NCBI RefSeq assembly: GCF_007992095.1
Contig: NZ_BJZP01000021.1
Span: 22,676 to 86,675 of the forward strand
Direction: 5' to 3'
DNA: 64,000 nucleotides
Source: Paenirhizobium naphthalenivorans
Lineage (GTDB): Bacteria; Pseudomonadota; Alphaproteobacteria; Rhizobiales; Rhizobiaceae
The stretch's first letter is position 1. The number at the start of each line of letters is the position of its first letter. Below the pieces are notes generated by a model that saw only the letters and a list, made by a program, of their open reading frames with translations, did no database searches and was not told the DNA's origin. Below are positions 51,888 through 62,359 of the stretch, one piece after another. The position numbers and the translations under genes are program-made.

Positions 51888-53798
51888 ATGCAAGGTAACT
51901 ATCTGGAAACCTATCAATCATGGATGGGAGATCCGGAAGCTTTCTGGAAGGACCAGGCTAACCGTCTCGATTGGTTCAAGCCCGCCGATAAGATCTTCGA
52001 TGCCGATGCCGGCGTTTACGGACGCTGGTTCACCGGTGCGGAAACCAATACCTGTCACAATTGTGTCGATCGTCACGTGGCCGCTGGACGTGGTGCGCAG
52101 AACGCGATCATCTACGACAGTCCGATGACTGGGGAAAAGCGGAGCTACACGTTTGATGACCTGCTGACCGAGGTTACGGCGTTTGCTGCGGTGCTGAAGA
52201 ATCATGGCATCGGCAAGGGTGACCGGGTCATCATCTACATGCCGATGATCCCCGAGGCGGTGTTCTCCATGCTCGCCTGCGCCCGCATCGGTGCGATCCA
52301 TTCGGTGGTGTTCGGTGGTTTTGCCGCGCATGAACTTGCGACGCGCATTGATGACTGTAACGCCAAGGCCGTGATCAGCGCGAGCTGCGGCCTTGAGCCC
52401 GGCCGTATCGTCCCCTACAAGCCGCTGCTCGACCACGCGGTCGATATGGCGAAGGTCAAGCCGGAATACTCCTTCGTGTTGCAGCGTGACCAGCTTCATG
52501 CGCCGCTGCGTTATGAGCATGGCGATGTCGACCTGGCAAAGGCGGTCGAGGTCGAGAAGGTCAATGGCACGCCCGCCGCCTGCGAGCCTGTAGCCGCGAC
52601 CGATCCACTTTACGTGCTTTACACCTCCGGCACGACTGGCCAGCCCAAGGGCGTCGTTCGCGACAACGGCGGCCATATGGTGGCGCTTGCCTGGACGATG
52701 GAGAATATCTACGGCGTGAAGCCGGGCGAGGTCTTCTGGGCCGCCTCCGACATCGGGTGGGTCGTCGGTCATTCCTACATCGTCTATGCTCCACTCCTGG
52801 CTGGCAACACGACGATCATTTTCGAAGGTAAGCCGGTCGGTACACCGGATGCCGGTACTTTCTGGCGTGTTGTTGCCGATCACGACGTCAAGGCGCTTTT
52901 CACCGCGCCGACCGCGTTCCGCGCGATCCGCCGTGACGATCCGGATGGCGAGTTTGTCCGAAAGTACGATCTGAAGGGTCTACGCACGCTCTTCCTTGCC
53001 GGTGAACGCGCCGACCCGGAAACCATCAAATGGGCCGAGAAGATGCTTCAGGTGCCGGTCATTGACCATTGGTGGCAGACTGAGACAGGCTGGGCGATTG
53101 CCGCCAATCCGGTGGGCCTCGGTCTACTTCCGGTCAAGTATGGTTCTCCAGCCGTGCCAATGCCGGGCTATGATCTCGACGTGCTCGACGATGCCGGCCA
53201 TTCGGTGCCGCATGGCACGCTCGGCAATATCGTCGTCAAGCTCCCTCTGCCCCCAGGCTGTTTGGTCACTTTCTGGGGCGCCGACGAGCGCTTCCGCTCG
53301 TCCTGCCTTGATGAGTTCCCTGGCTACTACAAGACAGCTGATGCCGGCATCATCGATGAAGACGGCTATGTCTTCGTCATGGCACGCACCGACGATATCA
53401 TCAACTGCGCCGGGCATCGTCTGTCGACGGGGGCGATGGAAGAAGTCTGTGCGATGCATCCGGATGTCGCGGAATGTGCGGTGGTCGGAATTGCCGACGC
53501 GCTCAAAGGTCAGATCCCTTGCGGCTTCCTGGTGCTAAAGCACAATGTGAATCGCGATTTCAAGGCGATCGAGCGCGAGATCGTGCAGCTCGTGCGCGAC
53601 GAAATCGGACCGGTCGCCGCCTTCAAGAACGTGATGAAGGTCGAGCGTCTGCCCAAGACCCGTTCTGGCAAGATTCTACGTGGAACCATGCAGAAGATCG
53701 CCGATGGCATGCCGTGGAAGATGCCTGCGACGATCGACGACCCGGCCATCCTCGACGAGATCACCGTGGTGCTTAAAGAGCACGGCATGGCCCAGTAA
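51888..53798 (+). CDS. prpE: Propionyl-CoA synthetase (ACS-like)
   Basis: An AMP-forming acyl-CoA synthetase of 636 residues. It shows YTSGTTGQPKGV (P-loop), WWQTETGW and the catalytic lysine K595 in TRSGKILRGTM. Its N-terminal MGDPEAFWKDQANRLDWF and GHMVALAWTMENIY resemble PrpE/ACSS3 proteins more than Acs, hence propionate as the likely substrate. GGGAGG precedes the ATG. A terminator follows. Confidence 0.87.
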   Translation: MQGNYLETYQSWMGDPEAFWKDQANRLDWFKPADKIFDADAGVYGRWFTGAETNTCHNCVDRHVAAGRGAQNAIIYDSPMTGEKRSYTFDDLLTEVTAFAAVLKNHGIGKGDRVIIYMPMIPEAVFSMLACARIGAIHSVVFGGFAAHELATRIDDCNAKAVISASCGLEPGRIVPYKPLLDHAVDMAKVKPEYSFVLQRDQLHAPLRYEHGDVDLAKAVEVEKVNGTPAACEPVAATDPLYVLYTSGTTGQPKGVVRDNGGHMVALAWTMENIYGVKPGEVFWAASDIGWVVGHSYIVYAPLLAGNTTIIFEGKPVGTPDAGTFWRVVADHDVKALFTAPTAFRAIRRDDPDGEFVRKYDLKGLRTLFLAGERADPETIKWAEKMLQVPVIDHWWQTETGWAIAANPVGLGLLPVKYGSPAVPMPGYDLDVLDDAGHSVPHGTLGNIVVKLPLPPGCLVTFWGADERFRSSCLDEFPGYYKTADAGIIDEDGYVFVMARTDDIINCAGHRLSTGAMEEVCAMHPDVAECAVVGIADALKGQIPCGFLVLKHNVNRDFKAIEREIVQLVRDEIGPVAAFKNVMKVERLPKTRSGKILRGTMQKIADGMPWKMPATIDDPAILDEITVVLKEHGMAQ

Positions 53799-53810
53799 AC
53801 GCCACGCAAG

Positions 53811-53847
53811 AAAAAGCCCCGGTCAGCAGTTTGACCGGGGCTTTTTT
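53811..53847. terminator. Bidirectional terminator between prpE and trcR
   Basis: A long stem pairs AAAAAGCCCCGGTC (53811-53824) with GACCGGGGCTTTTT (53833-53846) around an 8-nt loop, with T-rich tails on both strands. It separates two convergent genes. Confidence 0.92.
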
Positions 53848-53867
53848 CGTTCCAGACGACGTTACGA

Positions 53868-54563
53868 TCAGAAGCGATCGTCGTCCTCGTCCTCGGTGCG
53901 ATCCGACTTTAGTGATTGCAGCTTGGCGAAGACGGCATTTGCGTCGATTTCTTTCTCTTCATGGTAGCTGAAATCGAGGTTCTCGGTTTCGCTGGCCGAC
54001 TGCAGCGTCGCGCCGAGTTCGGCGGCGGTCGGCAGAGGGCGACCCTTCGAGGCCTTTTCCACTTCCATGTCGAGGTCGATCTGGCTGCAGAGGCCGAGCG
54101 TGACCGGGTCCATCGGCGCCAGGTTGGTCGAGTTCCAGTGGGTGCGGTCGCGGATCTGTTCGATCGTCGACTTGGTCGTGCCGACGAGACGCGAGATCTG
54201 TGCGTCCTTCAGTTCCGGATGGTTGCGAACCAGCCAGAGAATGGCGTTCGGGCGATCCTGGCGCTTGGACACCGGCGTATAGCGTGGGCCGCGGCGTTTG
54301 CTCTCCGGAACGCGAACCTTCGGCTCGGAGAGCTTCAGCTTATAGTTGGGATCCTTTTCGGCGCGGGCGATTTCATCGCGCGACAGCTGGCCTGTGCCGA
54401 TCGGATCGAGACCCTTGATGCCCTGCGCCGCCTCGCCGTCCGCGATCGCCTTCACCTCAAGCGGGTGCAGCTTGCAGAACTGAGCGATCTGATCGAATGA
54501 CAGCGCTGTGTTGTCGACCAGCCATACGGCCGTCGCCTTTGGCATGAGCAATGTCTGAGCCAT
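53868..54563 (-). CDS. trcR: TrcR-type cell-cycle transcriptional regulator (DUF1013)
   Basis: A 231-residue DUF1013 protein, annotated in alphaproteobacteria as the cell-cycle regulator TrcR. It begins MAQTLLMPKATAVWLVDNTALSFDQIAQFC, has HTH-like segments (ISRLVGTTKSTIEQIRDR about 127-145) and an acidic tail (DRTEDEDDDRF). The ATG at 54563 fits the family start. It sits between two acyl-CoA synthetase genes, convergent with prpE and divergent from acs. Confidence 0.85.
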   Translation of the reverse strand: MAQTLLMPKATAVWLVDNTALSFDQIAQFCKLHPLEVKAIADGEAAQGIKGLDPIGTGQLSRDEIARAEKDPNYKLKLSEPKVRVPESKRRGPRYTPVSKRQDRPNAILWLVRNHPELKDAQISRLVGTTKSTIEQIRDRTHWNSTNLAPMDPVTLGLCSQIDLDMEVEKASKGRPLPTAAELGATLQSASETENLDFSYHEEKEIDANAVFAKLQSLKSDRTEDEDDDRF

Positions 54564-54800
54564 GGAAACAATCCTTCTCTGCGTCCGCGCCGGGAGCCGC
54601 GGGCCGTGGGTCTCAACCACAATTTCCGGAAATCAACGGCTATATAGCCGCAAAAGTCAACGAATGCAATTCATCTGCTTGCGAATGACCTTTGTCTAAT
54701 TGCTGTAGCGGCTTTAGCTGCTATGAATGACGCACAGGGGTCTCGGGAGGAGTGCCTGCGGCCTGAATAATAGTTGGCGCGTCAACATGAGGAGGTGTTC

Positions 54801-56753
54801 ATGTCAGCCAAAATCTATCCGGTGCTCAAATCGGCCAAGAATCGTGCCCTTATTGACAAGGACAAATACCTGAAGTGGTATGAAGAGAGCATTGAGAATC
54901 CGGAAAAATTCTGGGACAAGCATGGCAAGCGGATCGACTGGTTCAAGCCCTACACCAAGGTGAAAAACACCAACTTTAAGGGCAAGGTGTCGATCAAGTG
55001 GTATGAGGATGGCCTCACCAACGTTTCCTACAATTGCATCGACCGTCACCTGAAGACCCATGGCGAGCGCACCGCGATCATCTGGGAAGGCGACAACCCC
55101 TATATCGACAAGAAGATCACCTATAATCAGCTCTATGAACATGTCTGCCGCCTCGCCAACGTGCTGAAGGAACAGGGTGTCAAGAAGGGCGATCGCGTCA
55201 CCATCTACATGCCGATGATCCCGGAAGCGGCCTATGCGATGCTCGCCTGCGCCCGCATCGGTGCCATCCATTCGGTGGTGTTCGGCGGTTTCTCGCCGGA
55301 GGCGCTGGCTGGCCGTATCGTCGACTGCGAATCGACCTTCGTCATCACCTGCGATGAGGGGCTGCGTGGCGGCAAGCCGGTTCCGCTCAAAGAAAACACG
55401 GATACGGCGATCGACATCGCCGCCAAGCAGTATGTGATCGTCAACAAGGTCCTCGTTGTCCGTCGTACCGGCGGCAAGACCGGCTGGGCGCCTGGCCGCG
55501 ACCTCTGGTACCATGAGGAAACCGCCAAGGCGAAACCGGACTGCCCGCCGACCAAGATGAAGGCGGAAGATCCGCTGTTCATCCTCTATACCTCCGGTTC
55601 GACCGGCAAGCCGAAGGGTGTTGTGCATACCACCGGCGGCTATCTCGTCTATGCCTCGATGACGCACGAATACGTCTTCGACTACAAGGACGGCGAAATC
55701 TACTGGTGCACGGCCGACGTCGGATGGGTCACCGGCCATTCCTACATCGTCTATGGACCGTTGGCCAACTGCGCGACGACGCTGATGTTCGAAGGCGTGC
55801 CGAACTTTCCCGATCAGGGCCGTTTCTGGGAGGTCATCGACAAGCATAAGGTCAACGTCTTCTACACAGCGCCGACAGCCATTCGTTCGCTGATGGGCGC
55901 CGGTGACCAGTTCGTCGAGCGTTCGTCGCGTTCGTCGTTGCGTCTGCTCGGCTCGGTCGGCGAGCCGATCAATCCGGAAGCCTGGGAATGGTATTACAAC
56001 ATCGTTGGCGAGCAGAAGTCGCCGATTGTCGATACTTGGTGGCAGACCGAGACTGGTGGCATCCTGATTTCGCCACTACCGGGCGCGACCGATCTCAAAC
56101 CGGGTTCGGCTACCCTGCCCTTCTTCGGCGTCAAGCCGCAGCTGGTCGACAACGAAGGCAATGTGCTCGAGGGGGCCGCCGATGGCAACCTGTGCATTAT
56201 CGACAGCTGGCCGGGGCAGTCGCGGTCGATCTACGGCGACCATCATCGCTTCGCCGAGACCTATTTCTCCACTTATAAGGGGAAGTACTTCACCGGTGAC
56301 GGCTGCCGACGCGACGAGGACGGCTACTACTGGATCACCGGTCGCGTCGACGATGTTCTCAATGTCTCCGGTCACCGCCTCGGCACGGCCGAAGTGGAAT
56401 CGGCGCTGGTGTCGCATCACTTCGTCTCCGAAGCGGCGGTCGTCGGCTATCCGCACGGGATCAAGGGCCAGGGCATCTATTGCTATGTGACACTGATGTC
56501 CGAGCACGAGGGTGACGAGGCGCTTCGCCAGGAGCTCATCAAGCACGTGCGCACAGAGATCGGTCCGATCGCCACACCGGACAAGATCCAGTTCGCTCCG
56601 GGCCTGCCGAAGACCCGCTCCGGCAAAATCATGCGCCGCATCCTGCGCAAGATCGCCGAGGACGATTTCGGTTCGCTCGGCGACACGTCGACACTGGCCG
56701 ATCCGAGCGTCGTCGAAGATCTGATCGCCAACCGGCAGAACAAAAGCGCCTGA
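54801..56753 (+). CDS. acs: Acetyl-CoA synthetase
   Basis: An AMP-forming acetate-CoA ligase of 650 residues, full length. It has [20 protein letters not shown] and the catalytic, acetylation-regulated K609 in [15 protein letters not shown]. The ATG at 54801 has a very strong GAGGAGGTG site. The 237-bp gap shared with trcR must hold its promoter. It supplies acetyl-CoA from acetate and complements prpE and phaZ in short-chain acid metabolism. Confidence 0.97.
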   Translation: MSAKIYPVLKSAKNRALIDKDKYLKWYEESIENPEKFWDKHGKRIDWFKPYTKVKNTNFKGKVSIKWYEDGLTNVSYNCIDRHLKTHGERTAIIWEGDNPYIDKKITYNQLYEHVCRLANVLKEQGVKKGDRVTIYMPMIPEAAYAMLACARIGAIHSVVFGGFSPEALAGRIVDCESTFVITCDEGLRGGKPVPLKENTDTAIDIAAKQYVIVNKVLVVRRTGGKTGWAPGRDLWYHEETAKAKPDCPPTKMKAEDPLFILYTSGSTGKPKGVVHTTGGYLVYASMTHEYVFDYKDGEIYWCTADVGWVTGHSYIVYGPLANCATTLMFEGVPNFPDQGRFWEVIDKHKVNVFYTAPTAIRSLMGAGDQFVERSSRSSLRLLGSVGEPINPEAWEWYYNIVGEQKSPIVDTWWQTETGGILISPLPGATDLKPGSATLPFFGVKPQLVDNEGNVLEGAADGNLCIIDSWPGQSRSIYGDHHRFAETYFSTYKGKYFTGDGCRRDEDGYYWITGRVDDVLNVSGHRLGTAEVESALVSHHFVSEAAVVGYPHGIKGQGIYCYVTLMSEHEGDEALRQELIKHVRTEIGPIATPDKIQFAPGLPKTRSGKIMRRILRKIAEDDFGSLGDTSTLADPSVVEDLIANRQNKSA

Positions 56754-56773
56754 TCGATCCTGCCGTCATAAGC

Positions 56774-56808
56774 TTAAAGGCCTCTCCGTTCATTTGGAGG
56801 GGCCTTTT
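56774..56808 (+). terminator. Terminator after acs
   Basis: AAAGGCC-T-CTCC (56776-56787) pairs with GGAG-G-GGCCTTT (56796-56807) with one central mismatch, and a short TTTT run follows. It also lies just beyond the convergent excalibur gene. Confidence 0.75.
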
Positions 56809-56821
56809 GTATGTTGCGCGG

Positions 56822-57097
56822 TCAGCAGCCGATCGTGCCGCGGATCCGGTCGACCTCGTCGCGCGAGTGGCAGACGTTCTCGCAAGGAATGCCATCGTGG
56901 TCGGCGTCGGCGCGGCTATAACCGCTGCACCAGAGTTCTACCGCCTCGGCGCAATTCGCCACCTGCTTGCAGGTGCGCCCCGCAGCGAGCCAGATCGGAA
57001 AGTCCGGATTCTTCGGCTGTTTGGCTTCAGCGCCCACCGGCGGCAAGAAAAGGAGCATCGCAATCAGCAACTTGGCGAATGCGTGTCTGGAGGGCAT
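56822..57097 (-). CDS. Exported excalibur calcium-binding domain protein
   Basis: A small protein of 91 residues. An N-terminal signal peptide (MPSRHAFAKLLIAMLLFLPPVGAEA) is followed by a cysteine-rich domain whose DADHDGIPCENVC is the excalibur calcium-binding motif. Six cysteines may form disulfides in the periplasm. The ATG at 57097 is chosen for the signal peptide; starts at 57118 or 57166 are open. It lies 93 bp after a nuclease-like gene on the same strand, and excalibur domains are often fused to such nucleases. Confidence 0.75.
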   Translation of the reverse strand: MPSRHAFAKLLIAMLLFLPPVGAEAKQPKNPDFPIWLAAGRTCKQVANCAEAVELWCSGYSRADADHDGIPCENVCHSRDEVDRIRGTIGC

Positions 57098-57190
57098 GTA
57101 AACCGTGGGGCTGATCATGCAGGGATTGAAGACGATGGAACCGCCCTTGTCCACCATCTTCGTCAACCAGGACTTGTTCCCCTTCCCGCT

Positions 57191-57652
57191 TCAGGGACAG
57201 ACGGCCAGCTTTTTCCGGCCGCCGTGGTAAGGAACGGCGATCCCAGCGGCAAGCAGGGTATCGGCAGGATCGCTGCCGTCAGCGAGCGTGATCGCGGCGA
57301 CCACGCGCCCGTAGTACTTGTCACCCGATATGTCTCGCAGCGCCACGATGGGCGAAGCTTCAAGCAGTTGCGTGAGTGTGGATTGCGCCCGTTGCGCTGC
57401 CGAGCGGACCGTCGGGCAGTGTGATTTCAATTCCGGCGCGTCGATGCCTCTTAGTCGGACATAAGTCGTCACGTGATGATTCGGCCAGGGCGTAGCGCTT
57501 ACCAGCACGGTATCGCCGTCAATCACGCGGATAAGTTCGGCTGCTACCGGCCCGGCAATCCTCTCGCTGCCTTCGACATTGCCCGCTGCCGAGATAGTGG
57601 TCAGCAAAGCAAATACGAACTTGGTGGTGGTGAGAGGCCGGAGATCACGCAT
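57191..57652 (-). CDS. Exported thermonuclease (SNase-like) family protein
   Basis: A 153-residue protein with an N-terminal hydrophobic signal (TTTKFVFALLTTISAAG) and a staphylococcal-nuclease fold: RVIDGDTVLV, YVRLRGIDAPELKSHC and YYGRVVAAITLADG. SNase proteins cleave DNA and RNA with calcium. The catalytic D/R/E pattern looks mostly kept (D in VIDGDTV, R-L-RGIDAPE), but activity is not assured. Probably periplasmic. Confidence 0.82.
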   Translation of the reverse strand: MRDLRPLTTTKFVFALLTTISAAGNVEGSERIAGPVAAELIRVIDGDTVLVSATPWPNHHVTTYVRLRGIDAPELKSHCPTVRSAAQRAQSTLTQLLEASPIVALRDISGDKYYGRVVAAITLADGSDPADTLLAAGIAVPYHGGRKKLAVCP

Positions 57653-57703
57653 GAAGAGAAGATATTCCTATCACGCATTGGGATCAATAGGCTTTTATTC
57701 AGG

Positions 57704-57937
57704 TTAGAAATCGATAGCCCGGCCCTTGATCTCCCAATCACCGAAGCGGGCGGGGTCGGCGCCGCCGCGACCGCCGATTTCGGGCGCAGGTTCTGCCTTT
57801 TGTTCGGCCCTTCTCCGTTCCTCCGCCTCCGCCAGAGCTCGCTTTGCCGCTTCGCTGAGCGGCTTGCGAGGCGGCTGTTCGGCGAGCGTTTCGTTCGCTG
57901 AGGTCTGGTGGTTGTCGTTGTCGGCGCTGCTGCTCAT
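57704..57937 (-). CDS. DUF1674/SdhAF4-family protein
   Basis: A 77-residue protein with a polar N-terminus, an Ala/Glu/Arg-rich helix (AAKRALAEAEERRRAEQ) and the family C-terminus GGADPARFGDWEIKGRAIDF. The family includes succinate dehydrogenase assembly factor 4, which protects flavinylated SdhA. No sdh genes are nearby, so the role is inferred from the family only. It is divergent from htpX. Confidence 0.85.
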   Translation of the reverse strand: MSSSADNDNHQTSANETLAEQPPRKPLSEAAKRALAEAEERRRAEQKAEPAPEIGGRGGADPARFGDWEIKGRAIDF

Positions 57938-58052
57938 GTCCGATTCGTTCCGGTCATCATTGAAACTTGCTGAAGGCCGTTTACATCTAGTGCAGTCGGG
58001 CGCGTCAACCAAGCGTCGACCCGCGATTTGCGCGTAAGGACGGAGAAAAGCG

Positions 58053-59015
58053 ATGAATTTCATGCGTACCGCCATGCTGCTCGCCTTTATGACGGCCTTG
58101 TTCATGGGAGTCGGCTATCTGATTGGCGGTCAGAGCGGTATGCTGATTGCCTTCGTCGTCGCGGCGGCGATGAATTTCTTTTCCTATTGGAACTCCGATC
58201 GCATGGTGCTGTCCACCTACCATGCGCAGGAGGTCGACGAGCGCACCGCTCCCGAGTTCTACTACATGATCCGAGATCTTTCGGCGAATGCTGGCCTGCC
58301 CATGCCACGCGTTTATGTCTTCGACAGTCCCCAGCCCAACGCCTTCGCGACGGGTCGCAACCCCGAAAACGCCGCGGTCGCAGCCTCGACCGGTCTCCTG
58401 CAACGCTTGACTCCCGAGGAAGTGGCTGGCGTCATGGCGCATGAACTTGCGCATGTCGAAAACCGCGATACCCTGACCATGACGGTGACGGCGACACTTG
58501 CCGGCGCCATCTCCATGTTGTCGAACTTCGCCTTCCTGTTCGGCGGTAGCCGCGACGACCGCAACAATCCGTTCGGCTTCGTTGGCGTGCTCATCGCGAT
58601 GATTGTTGCACCCCTGGCGGCCATGCTGGTGCAGATGGCGATCAGCCGCACGCGCGAATATGCGGCAGACCGGCGCGGCGCCCAGATTTGCGGCAGTCCG
58701 CGTTCTCTCGCTTCTGCCCTACAGAAGATCGCCGGTGATGCTTCGCACATCGAGAATTACGATGCCGAGCGTAATCCCGCGACAGCACATATGTTCATCA
58801 TCAATCCGCTCTCCGGCCAGCGGATGGACAACCTTTTTTCCACCCACCCGAACACCGAAAATCGTATCGCGGCCTTGCTCGACATGCCGGAAAGCGGTTC
58901 TGGGGGATCGACGTGGCCGGAACGCACTGCTAATGCGCCCCGCAAGGCGCGTTCCGTCCCGAATACGGGGTGGGGTCGCGGCGGCTCCGAATCACCCAAG
59001 GGTCCATGGTCTTGA
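58053..59015 (+). CDS. htpX: Protease HtpX homolog
   Basis: A 320-residue M48 zinc metalloprotease of the inner membrane that degrades misfolded membrane proteins. It has hydrophobic segments near 7-25, 28-45, 140-165 and 175-195, the zinc site HELAH (130-134) and the third-ligand region [11 protein letters not shown]. It overlaps rsmB by 10 nt. Confidence 0.97.
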   Translation: MNFMRTAMLLAFMTALFMGVGYLIGGQSGMLIAFVVAAAMNFFSYWNSDRMVLSTYHAQEVDERTAPEFYYMIRDLSANAGLPMPRVYVFDSPQPNAFATGRNPENAAVAASTGLLQRLTPEEVAGVMAHELAHVENRDTLTMTVTATLAGAISMLSNFAFLFGGSRDDRNNPFGFVGVLIAMIVAPLAAMLVQMAISRTREYAADRRGAQICGSPRSLASALQKIAGDASHIENYDAERNPATAHMFIINPLSGQRMDNLFSTHPNTENRIAALLDMPESGSGGSTWPERTANAPRKARSVPNTGWGRGGSESPKGPWS

Positions 59016-60397
59016 ACGACGAGAAATCGCGCGGAAAATCGAAAAATACCAAGCCGGGAAGGCCGACAGGTTCGGCTCGCCGACCTGACCCCATCGAAAA
59101 GGCAGGGCTTGATGCCCGGATCGCGGCCACCCGGATCCTGAGTGCGGTCATCGACAAGAAGACCTCGCTGGATGGTATGCTGGATGGCGAACACGGCAAT
59201 CCCGCGATCCGCAACCTCTCCGAGGCTGACCGATCGCTGGTGCGGGCCATTCTGCACAGCGCGCTGAGGCATCTTCCGCGGATCGAAGCTATTCTTGACA
59301 GCCTGCTCGATACGCCGCTGCCAGAAGGTGCCCGTTCGCTCAAGCATCTGCTGATCATCGCGGCCGCTCAAATGCTCTACCTCGAGGTGCCGGATCATTC
59401 GGCGGTCGATCTTGCCGTCGAACAGGCCAATCGCGATCCGCGCAACCGTCGTTTCGCCAAGCTGGTGAATGCCCTTTTGCGCCGTATCGGACGCGAGAAG
59501 GAGGCGCTCATCGAAAGCGTCGCGGCGCTTCCCTGTCTGCCTGCTTGGTTCCTCGACCGACTGACTGCCATCTACGGGCGAGACGCTGCGTTGGCCATCG
59601 CCGAAGCTCAGCTTCAGCCCGCGGCGATCGATTTGACGGTCAAGCAGGATGCCGCAGGCTGGGCCGAAAGGCTGAACGGCAAGGTCCTGCCAACCGGCAG
59701 CGTACGGCTGGAGAAGTTCCGCGGTGCGATCCCGACCCTTGAAGGGTTCGAGGATGGTGCATGGTGGGTGCAGGATGCCGCCGCCGCCATTCCCGCCCGC
59801 CTGTTCGGCGATATTCGTGGCAAACGCGTCGCCGATCTCTGTGCTGCCCCCGGCGGCAAGACGGCGCAGTTGATCAACCAGGGCGCCGCCGTGACCGCCG
59901 TGGAGCAATCGCAATCCCGCCTCAAGCGGCTAGAGGGCAATCTCGCTCGCCTGGGTCTCAAGGCCGATTGCGTGCTCGCCAGCCTTCTCGACTTTTACCC
60001 CGACCAGCCTTTCGATGCCGTCCTTCTCGATGCGCCCTGCTCATCGACCGGCACAATGCGGCGCCATCCCGATGTTGCCTGGACCAAGGGGCCGGCCGAC
60101 ATTGCCAAGCTGGCGGAGCTCCAGGAGAAGTTGCTTCGCCATGCCCTGACTCTGGTCGGCTCCGGTGGGCGCGTGGTCTTTTCCAACTGCTCGCTCGATC
60201 CGCTTGAAGGCGAAGACATGGTCGCTCGCGTCCTTGCCGACAATCCGGACTTCCGCCTTGTTCCGGTCGCACCGCAGGATTGGCCTGGGCTGGAGGAAGC
60301 GATCACACCGCGCGGCGAAATACGAACGACTCCGGCCATGCTGGGAAGCGATGGAGGCGTCGACGGCTTCTATGCTTGTGTAATCGCTAAAATTTAA
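59006..60397 (+). CDS. rsmB: RsmB/NOP-family 16S rRNA (cytosine) methyltransferase
   Basis: A 463-residue protein with an N-terminal NusB-like RNA-binding domain (about 30-165) and a C-terminal SAM methyltransferase. The SAM motif is [27 protein letters not shown] holds one catalytic cysteine and [13 protein letters not shown] the second. It matches RsmB, which methylates C967 of 16S rRNA. The ATG at 59006 lies inside the htpX end. Confidence 0.92.
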   Translation: MVLNDEKSRGKSKNTKPGRPTGSARRPDPIEKAGLDARIAATRILSAVIDKKTSLDGMLDGEHGNPAIRNLSEADRSLVRAILHSALRHLPRIEAILDSLLDTPLPEGARSLKHLLIIAAAQMLYLEVPDHSAVDLAVEQANRDPRNRRFAKLVNALLRRIGREKEALIESVAALPCLPAWFLDRLTAIYGRDAALAIAEAQLQPAAIDLTVKQDAAGWAERLNGKVLPTGSVRLEKFRGAIPTLEGFEDGAWWVQDAAAAIPARLFGDIRGKRVADLCAAPGGKTAQLINQGAAVTAVEQSQSRLKRLEGNLARLGLKADCVLASLLDFYPDQPFDAVLLDAPCSSTGTMRRHPDVAWTKGPADIAKLAELQEKLLRHALTLVGSGGRVVFSNCSLDPLEGEDMVARVLADNPDFRLVPVAPQDWPGLEEAITPRGEIRTTPAMLGSDGGVDGFYACVIAKI

Positions 60398-60585
60398 CGG
60401 AAATTTCATTAGAATTGTTGGATCTTGAAGGAATGCGCACTCGGCGCCTCATCGGGCGGGTGCTGCGGCGACATGTTGACGGGCAGGGCCCGGTCATCAA
60501 GGCAGGCGACAGAGCGGATCAAGGCGGGACGGTCGGAGGCGACGACCCTGCCGGATCGGGTCCTGTGCCACGGCTTGGGAAGACG

Positions 60586-62262
60586 ATGCGACTGACGCAA
60601 CGCCAAAGGTTGGTCTATCTCTATCTCGCCCAAACCCGGCGATGGCTCGCCCGTGTTCTACAACAGCCTCGGGCATTATCGGTCAGCCTTCCGGGAACTG
60701 GCACGGGCCGCCTCATCGTTGCTCCGACCGATCTGCGTGCCATTGATCCCTTCGTTGCGGAAGAAATCTACGAGGGGCGGTTCCCCTTGGCGGGGCGCGT
60801 TCTTGATGCCGGAAACCAGTCGCCCTTCCTGCTGGAACTGCCGTCTTACCATTTCGCTGTGAGGCTCCACAGTTTTTCCTGGCTCCGGCATATTCGTGCC
60901 GACAAGAGTGCGGGAGCCTGCGCCAATGCCCGTGCCATTCTTGATGATTGGATCGATCTGCATGGATCGCGGGTCGATGGAGTTGCCTGGGAAGCCGATG
61001 TGCTCGCTCAGCGGGTCATTGCCTGGCTTTCCCATTCCACCGTTGTGCTCCAAGACGCCGATAGCGCCTTCTACCGCCGCTTTCTCGCGAGCCTGTCCTT
61101 CCAGGTCCGCTACATGCGTCGCTTGGTGGGTCACGCGCCGGCCGGTCTACCGCGTCTCAGGTTGCGCATAGCGCTCGCCATGGCATCGATCTCGATGGAA
61201 ACGCGCGTGACCCGGCTCCGCAGGGCGGCGCGCGAACTCGACCGCGAACTCGAGCGGCAGATTCTGCCGGACGGAGGCCATGTGTCGCGCAACCCCCAGG
61301 CGGCGGTCGATCTCCTGTTCGATCTCTTGCCGTTGCGGCAGACCTACATCAACCTTGGCCATGACGTGCCGGCGAAGCTGATCCCGGCGATCGATCGCAT
61401 GTATCCGGCGATCCGTTTCTTCCGCCATCAGAGTGGCGACCTCGCCTTGTTCAACGGGGCAAGTTCGACGCTTGCCAATGATCTCATGTCCGTGCTGCGC
61501 TATGACGAGACAGCGGGTAAACCGTTCAAGGCGCTGCCTCATTCACAGTATCACCGGATGGCCGCCGGCAGTACGGTGTTGCTGATCGATACCGGTTTGC
61601 CGCTTTCGTCCGAACTGACGCGTACGGCGCATGCCGGCTGTCTCTCCTTCGAGCTGTCCTCCGGTCGGCACCGTTTCATCGTCAACAGCGGCTCGCCGCG
61701 CTTTGCCGGTGAAAAACTGCGCCAACTCGCCCGCACCACGGCTGCCCATTCCACTGTCTGCGTCGGAACGGCCTCTTCGGCTCGCTTTTCCGAGTCCGAT
61801 TTTCTCGGTCCGGTGATGATTTCCGGTGTATCCAAGGTCGATGTCTCGCGTCAGACCGGCCCGGACGCCAGCGACCGCCTCTGTGCCAACCACGACGGCT
61901 ATCTCGGCAAGTTCGGTGTGCTGCATGAGCGCGAGATCCGCATCAACGAAGCCGGCAACAAGATCGCCGGGCGCGACCGGTTCCTGCATGCGGACGGTAC
62001 GCCCGAAACCGAGGCGCTGTCCGAGCCGGCCATTGCCCGCTTTCACATTCATCCCGCGATCATGCTGGAGCGCATCGACGAGCGGAGGATCCGGCTGATG
62101 GCAACGGACGGCGAGAGCTGGACTTTCTCTGTTCCGGCAGGCACACTCGAGATCGGTGAGGACGTGTTCTTCGCCGACGCTTCCGGCATTCGGCCCTCGC
62201 AGCAGCTGGAAGTGGCCTTCCATGGCCCGGAAATACGCTGGTTTCTCGCCCATCACGCATAG
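60586..62262 (+). CDS. Heparinase II/III family protein
   Basis: A 558-residue protein with an alpha-helical toroid N-terminal half (RQRLVYLYLAQTRRWLARVL, WEADVLAQRVIAWLSHS) and a C-terminal beta-sandwich of the heparinase II/III type (GCLSFELSSGRHRFIVNSGSPRF, TTAAHSTVCVG). Such enzymes cleave acidic polysaccharides by beta-elimination; the substrate is unknown. No signal peptide is seen. I use the ATG at 60586; the frame stays open back to 60415, but those residues look non-coding. The rsmB-heparinase-purH order is familiar from Rhizobiaceae. Confidence 0.85.
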   Translation: MRLTQRQRLVYLYLAQTRRWLARVLQQPRALSVSLPGTGTGRLIVAPTDLRAIDPFVAEEIYEGRFPLAGRVLDAGNQSPFLLELPSYHFAVRLHSFSWLRHIRADKSAGACANARAILDDWIDLHGSRVDGVAWEADVLAQRVIAWLSHSTVVLQDADSAFYRRFLASLSFQVRYMRRLVGHAPAGLPRLRLRIALAMASISMETRVTRLRRAARELDRELERQILPDGGHVSRNPQAAVDLLFDLLPLRQTYINLGHDVPAKLIPAIDRMYPAIRFFRHQSGDLALFNGASSTLANDLMSVLRYDETAGKPFKALPHSQYHRMAAGSTVLLIDTGLPLSSELTRTAHAGCLSFELSSGRHRFIVNSGSPRFAGEKLRQLARTTAAHSTVCVGTASSARFSESDFLGPVMISGVSKVDVSRQTGPDASDRLCANHDGYLGKFGVLHEREIRINEAGNKIAGRDRFLHADGTPETEALSEPAIARFHIHPAIMLERIDERRIRLMATDGESWTFSVPAGTLEIGEDVFFADASGIRPSQQLEVAFHGPEIRWFLAHHA

Positions 62263-62359
62263 AATGGTTCCATCCTTGGGTAAGCTGTGCTAGGCGGCGG
62301 CATCGCGCTCGCGATCTCCCATCTTCACGCGGCGCGGCACCTCAGATCGGAGCAGAACC

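Noticed and set aside
57470..57482. TCACGTGA in the exported nuclease gene
   Set aside because: It has the 8-bp core but lacks the flanking GTTT and AAAC, so it is not a credible parS.
60398..60585. N-terminal extension of the heparinase-family gene, or a small RNA in this gap
   Set aside because: The open frame reads like unselected sequence rich in Gly, Arg and Asp, and no family signature or clear RNA fold with a terminator is visible.
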